A DNA stretch of 10,468 nucleotides, from the NCBI GenBank assembly GCA_964601515.1, contig CAZRNU010000111.1, positions 1 through 10,468 on the forward strand, read 5' to 3'. This DNA is from PWND01 sp964601515 (lineage in GTDB: Bacteria; Bacteroidota; Bacteroidia; Bacteroidales; UBA7960). Position 1 is the stretch's first letter. Each line of letters starts with the position of its first letter. Under the pieces are notes generated by a model, which did not search any database, was not told the origin of the DNA, and saw nothing but the letters and a program-made list of their open reading frames with translations. The position numbers were made by a program, and so were the translations under genes. Positions 8,716 to 10,468 of this stretch are shown one piece after another.

Positions 8716-8734
8716 TTCGTATTTTATGCTAAGG

Positions 8735-8848
8735 TGTATTACTTTTGTATTAGGTTCGTAAGAACTTAGTGCCGGCTTGCGCGGCTGGGACGAGCCTCTG
8801 TCGGATAGTATGTATTTTAATATGTACTATCCGATATCGCATTTTAAG
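8735..8848 (+). repeat. Structured repeat element A (box plus two hairpins)
   Basis: The first of four related elements. Its first 35 bases (8735-8769) match element D (9247-9281) with one mismatch. It has a TACTTTTG box (8740-8747). AGGTTCG (8752-8758) pairs with CGAGCCT (8791-8797), enclosing a small GCCG/CGGC hairpin around a CTTGCG loop (8771-8785). AGGTTC can instead pair with GAACTT (8762-8767) around a GTAA loop. A second hairpin has a perfect 10-bp stem, TCGGATAGTA (8801-8810) with TACTATCCGA (8825-8834), followed by a T-rich tail. It could be a small RNA gene or a REP-like palindrome; orientation is inferred from the box. Confidence 0.6.
8740..8747 (+). promoter_or_regulatory. TAnnTTTG -7 box in front of element A
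   Basis: TACTTTTG matches the Bacteroidota -7 consensus. The first stem of element A begins five positions after the last base of the box, where transcription would be expected to start. No good TTG lies at -33; the nearest is a TTC at 8716-8718. Confidence 0.4.
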
Positions 8849-8902
8849 AGGTTAAATTAAACCATATTTGCCGGTTTTTATGAATATTTAATTTAAAAAT
8901 AA

Positions 8903-8987
8903 TATCTTTGCATTTCAAAGTTAGGGCTGCGGCCCGGACGGATCCTCTGCCGATAAGCATTTGTTTATCGGCAGTTGTATTTTAAAC
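8903..8987 (+). repeat. Structured repeat element B
   Basis: It begins with TATCTTTG (8903-8910), again a TAnnTTTG match. The first hairpin is GGGC (8924-8927), loop TGCG, GCCC (8932-8935). The linker CGGACGGATCCT corresponds to GGACGAGCCT in A. The second hairpin has a perfect 10-bp stem, CTGCCGATAA (8947-8956) with TTATCGGCAG (8965-8974), and the element ends in TTGTATTTTAA. It lacks the AGGTTCG outer arm of A and D, so it may be a shorter or decayed copy. Confidence 0.55.
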
Positions 8988-8992
8988 AAATC

Positions 8993-9020
8993 TAAAAACA
9001 ATGTGCTAAAGTTGTTTTTA
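8993..9020. repeat. AT-rich inverted repeat between elements B and C
   Basis: TAAAAACAA (8993-9001) and TTGTTTTTA (9012-9020) are perfect 9-base inverted arms around a 10-base loop. The stem is nearly all A-T, so it would be a weak terminator at best. Function is unknown. Confidence 0.35.
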
Positions 9021-9096
9021 TTCCATTTATTTTTAATCATACCCAACAAGCCATTTTTTTTGCATTAATTTCTATAATTTTGTATTTAATTTATAG

Positions 9097-9238
9097 TAAT
9101 TTTGTTATGTCGGGGTTGCGACTCGGACGACACGGTGGGGATTTGTTTTTCAAAGCAAATCCCTTCCTTAATCTTCGTCTTGCGAGGCGGAGGCTCCCTA
9201 AGCCAGTTAAATATTTTTTAGTTGGCTTTTGTATTTTG
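9097..9238 (+). repeat. Structured repeat element C (composite)
   Basis: TAATTTTG occurs at 9097-9104 and also 22 bases upstream at 9075-9082. The first hairpin, GTCG (9109-9112) with CGAC (9119-9122), has a GGGTTG loop and begins five positions after the nearer box, as in A and D. A second hairpin pairs GGGATTTG (9138-9145) with CAAATCCC (9156-9163). A second half resembles another copy: a CTTGCGAGGCGG segment from 9179, then AAGCCA (9200-9205) with TGGCTT (9223-9228), extendable to about 12 bp with wobbles, and a TTTTGTATTTTG tail. It may be two fused elements. Confidence 0.5.
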
Positions 9239-9259
9239 TGTTTAGATGTATTACTTTTG
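9229..9259 (+). promoter_or_regulatory. Promoter-like site in front of element D
   Basis: TTG (9229-9231), 20 bases, then TACTTTTG (9252-9259): a near-consensus Bacteroidota promoter pointing right. The AGGTTCG arm starts five positions after the box. A transcript from here would read through element D toward the CRISPR array, on the strand opposite to the inferred crRNA. Confidence 0.45.
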
Positions 9260-9350
9260 TATCAGGTTCGTAAGAACTTAGCCCTCGCTTGCGAGTAGGG
9301 GCGAACCTCTGCCAAATATCACTTCGGTGTTATTTGGCAGTTGTGATTAA
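9247..9350 (+). repeat. Structured repeat element D, adjacent to the CRISPR array
   Basis: This is the clearest copy. TACTTTTG (9252-9259) is preceded by TTG (9229-9231) at 20-base spacing. AGGTTCG (9264-9270) pairs perfectly with CGAACCT (9302-9308), enclosing CTCG (9284-9287), loop CTTG, CGAG (9292-9295). AGGTTC can also pair with GAACTT (9274-9279). The second hairpin (9309-9340) has CTGCCAAATA/TATTTGGCAG arms, one internal mismatch, then CAC-TTCG-GTG, a C(UUCG)G tetraloop of the very stable RNA kind. No strict U tract follows, so a terminator role is possible but not typical. It ends about 22 bases before the first CRISPR repeat. Confidence 0.6.
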
Positions 9351-9401
9351 GGGAGGATAAGTATTGTCCATATTTCAATTCCATTATGGTGCGATTAAAA
9401 G

Positions 9402-9437
9402 TATGAGAGTTGGCTTTTACGGAAAACTTCCTGCAAT
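9402..9437. other. CRISPR spacer 1, duplicate of spacer 4
   Basis: This 36-base spacer matches spacer 4 (9599-9634) at 35 of 36 positions; only the first plus-strand base differs (T here, A there). The shared part reads, from an ATG, MRVGFYGKLPA. See the findings on duplication and possible target. Confidence 0.9.
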
Positions 9438-9598
9438 ATTTCAATTCCATTATGGTGCGATTAAAAGCAACACCGCCATCAGTCGCATATACATAAACTT
9501 CATTTCAATTCCATTATGGTGCGATTAAAAGCCCATTTATTCATTTTATCTTTGAATAGCTCCATCTTATTTCAATTCCATTATGGTGCGATTAAAAG

Positions 9599-9634
9599 AA
9601 TGAGAGTTGGCTTTTACGGAAAACTTCCTGCAAT
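9599..9634. other. CRISPR spacer 4, duplicate of spacer 1
   Basis: Same 35 bases as spacer 1, separated from it by spacers 2 and 3, which are unrelated to each other. The one differing base abuts the repeat and would be the 3' end of the spacer in a leftward crRNA, far from the handle. Confidence 0.9.
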
Positions 9635-10468
9635 ATTTCAATTCCATTATGGTGCGATTAAAAGACGACCCAGCTAAAACACTTGACCGCTATAATATAG
9701 CATTTCAATTCCATTATGGTGCGATTAAAAGGCGATGAAGATGGAAATAAACGCTATAACCTTACAGGATTTCAATTCCATTATGGTGCGATTAAAAGTT
9801 ATAGAGATTAAATACCTCGTCAAAAGTTAGCTTTCATTTCAATTCCTTTATGGTGCGATTAAAAGGAAAATATCAATGAGAATATATTCACTGAAAATGA
9901 TAATTTCAATTCCATTATGGTGCGATTAAAAGCATCTTTTACCCTGCCTATATTTCTATGAGGTGGATTCTATTTCAATTCCATTATGGTGCGATTAAAA
10001 GAACCATTACGCAAAAATGCTTTGTCGCTTTCCCACAAATTTCAATTCCATTATGGTGCGATTAAAAGTTAAGAGCCATTTTTACGTGTTGCATGGCAGA
10101 GATTATATTTCAATTCCATTATGGTGCGATTAAAAGCCTTGCTGTCGGTTATAGTTACTTGTTCCTTTTTATATTTCAATTCCATTATGGTGCGATTAAA
10201 AGTTCTTTATTTTTTATTTCGATAGTAGATGAGACTTCCATTTCAATTCCATTATGGTGCGATTAAAAGAAATGTTTGCCGGTAGAGATGTCCTTAGGAC
10301 AACGCAATTTCAATTCCATTATGGTGCGATTAAAAGATTACGATAATATCTTTCATATTTTTTTCTCTAATTTATTTCAATTCCATTATGGTGCGATTAA
10401 AAGAAAGTACTTACATCGATATTGCCTTTCAAATATGGCATATTTCAATTCCATTATGGTGCGATTAA

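Larger units (their letters stand above)
8547..9371. other. 825-base region without a credible protein gene
   Basis: Apart from the tandem repeats and elements A-D, the rest is AT-rich spacer (notably 8849-8902 and 9021-9074). I see no tRNA, rRNA, transposase or cas fragment. The only sizeable open frame (9080-9298, plus strand) runs across the hairpins of C and D and has no family features. Confidence 0.7.
9372..10468 (-). CRISPR. CRISPR array, 17 repeats (last cut by edge), 16 spacers
   Basis: On the plus strand the 30-base repeat starts ATTTCAATTCCATTATGG and ends TGCGATTAAAAG. Complete repeats start at 9372, 9438, 9502, 9569, 9635, 9702, 9769, 9836, 9903, 9972, 10039, 10107, 10173, 10240, 10307 and 10374; a 17th starts at 10442 and has 27 bases in the window. 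All are identical except the one at 9836 (A to T at 9847). Spacer lengths left to right are 36, 34, 37, 36, 37, 37, 37, 37, 39, 37, 38, 36, 37, 37, 37 and 38. The reverse-strand repeat ends in ATTGAAAT, like the 8-base 5' handle of type I and III crRNAs, so transcription is probably leftward. Repeat type and spacer length fit I-B or III systems, but no cas gene is present to decide. Any leader lies beyond the right edge. Confidence 0.98.

Noticed and set aside
8993..9020. Rho-independent terminator
   Set aside because: The inverted repeat is real but almost purely A-T, with no gene ending next to it; kept only as a repeat.
9080..9298. Plus-strand open frame of 72 codons
   Set aside because: It runs through the hairpins of elements C and D, its ends lie inside repeat motifs, and it shows no domain; the frame is a by-product of the repeats.
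9341..9371. Possible degenerate CRISPR repeat (GTGATTAAGGG) before the first repeat
   Set aside because: Only part of the repeat end matches, and the distance to the first repeat is about 20 bases, not a spacer length; it belongs to the tail of element D.
9246..9371. Leader of the CRISPR array on the left side
   Set aside because: The sequence is a copy of the structured repeat family, and the repeat handle orientation puts the leader on the other side.

Overview
The window looks like chromosomal DNA of a low-GC member of the Bacteroidota, probably Bacteroidales or Marinilabiliales, though the order is a guess. Three things point there. The genes lack Shine-Dalgarno sequences. The promoter-like sites have the TAnnTTTG -7 box typical of this phylum; the one before plsY also has a TTG exactly 19 bases upstream. 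The protein sequences themselves are Bacteroidota-like.

Layout: positions 1-8546 are a dense block of six genes, all on the minus strand. In transcription order (right to left) they are tpiA (triose-phosphate isomerase), prmA (ribosomal protein L11 methyltransferase), a 1569-residue exported protein of unknown function, plsY (glycerol-3-phosphate acyltransferase), nfeD (short NfeD-like membrane protein) and floA (flotillin-like protein, cut by the left edge). tpiA, prmA and the giant protein are 3 and 12 bases apart and probably form one operon. plsY and nfeD each have their own promoter-like site. nfeD and floA are 3 bases apart and form the usual NfeD-flotillin pair. The operons mix central metabolism, translation, phospholipid synthesis and membrane organisation.

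Positions 8547-9371 carry no convincing gene but are rich in structure. Next to tpiA is a G-rich tandem repeat zone: five TTCGGGN heptamers, then three perfect 14-mers. It is followed by four related elements (called A, B, C and D here). Each has a TAnnTTTG box, a GC-rich hairpin around a TTGCG or TGCG loop, and a second, longer hairpin. The stem sequences differ between copies while the pairing is kept, which suggests selection at RNA or single-strand DNA level. They could be a family of small RNAs or REP-like mobile palindromes. This is the least explained part of the window.

Positions 9372-10468 are a CRISPR array: 16 complete 30-base repeats plus a 17th cut by the right edge, with 16 spacers of 34-39 bases. 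No cas gene is visible. The ATTGAAA handle appears at the repeat 3' end only on the minus strand, so crRNA is probably made right to left, with the leader and any cas genes beyond the right edge. Spacers 1 and 4 are the same except for one terminal base.
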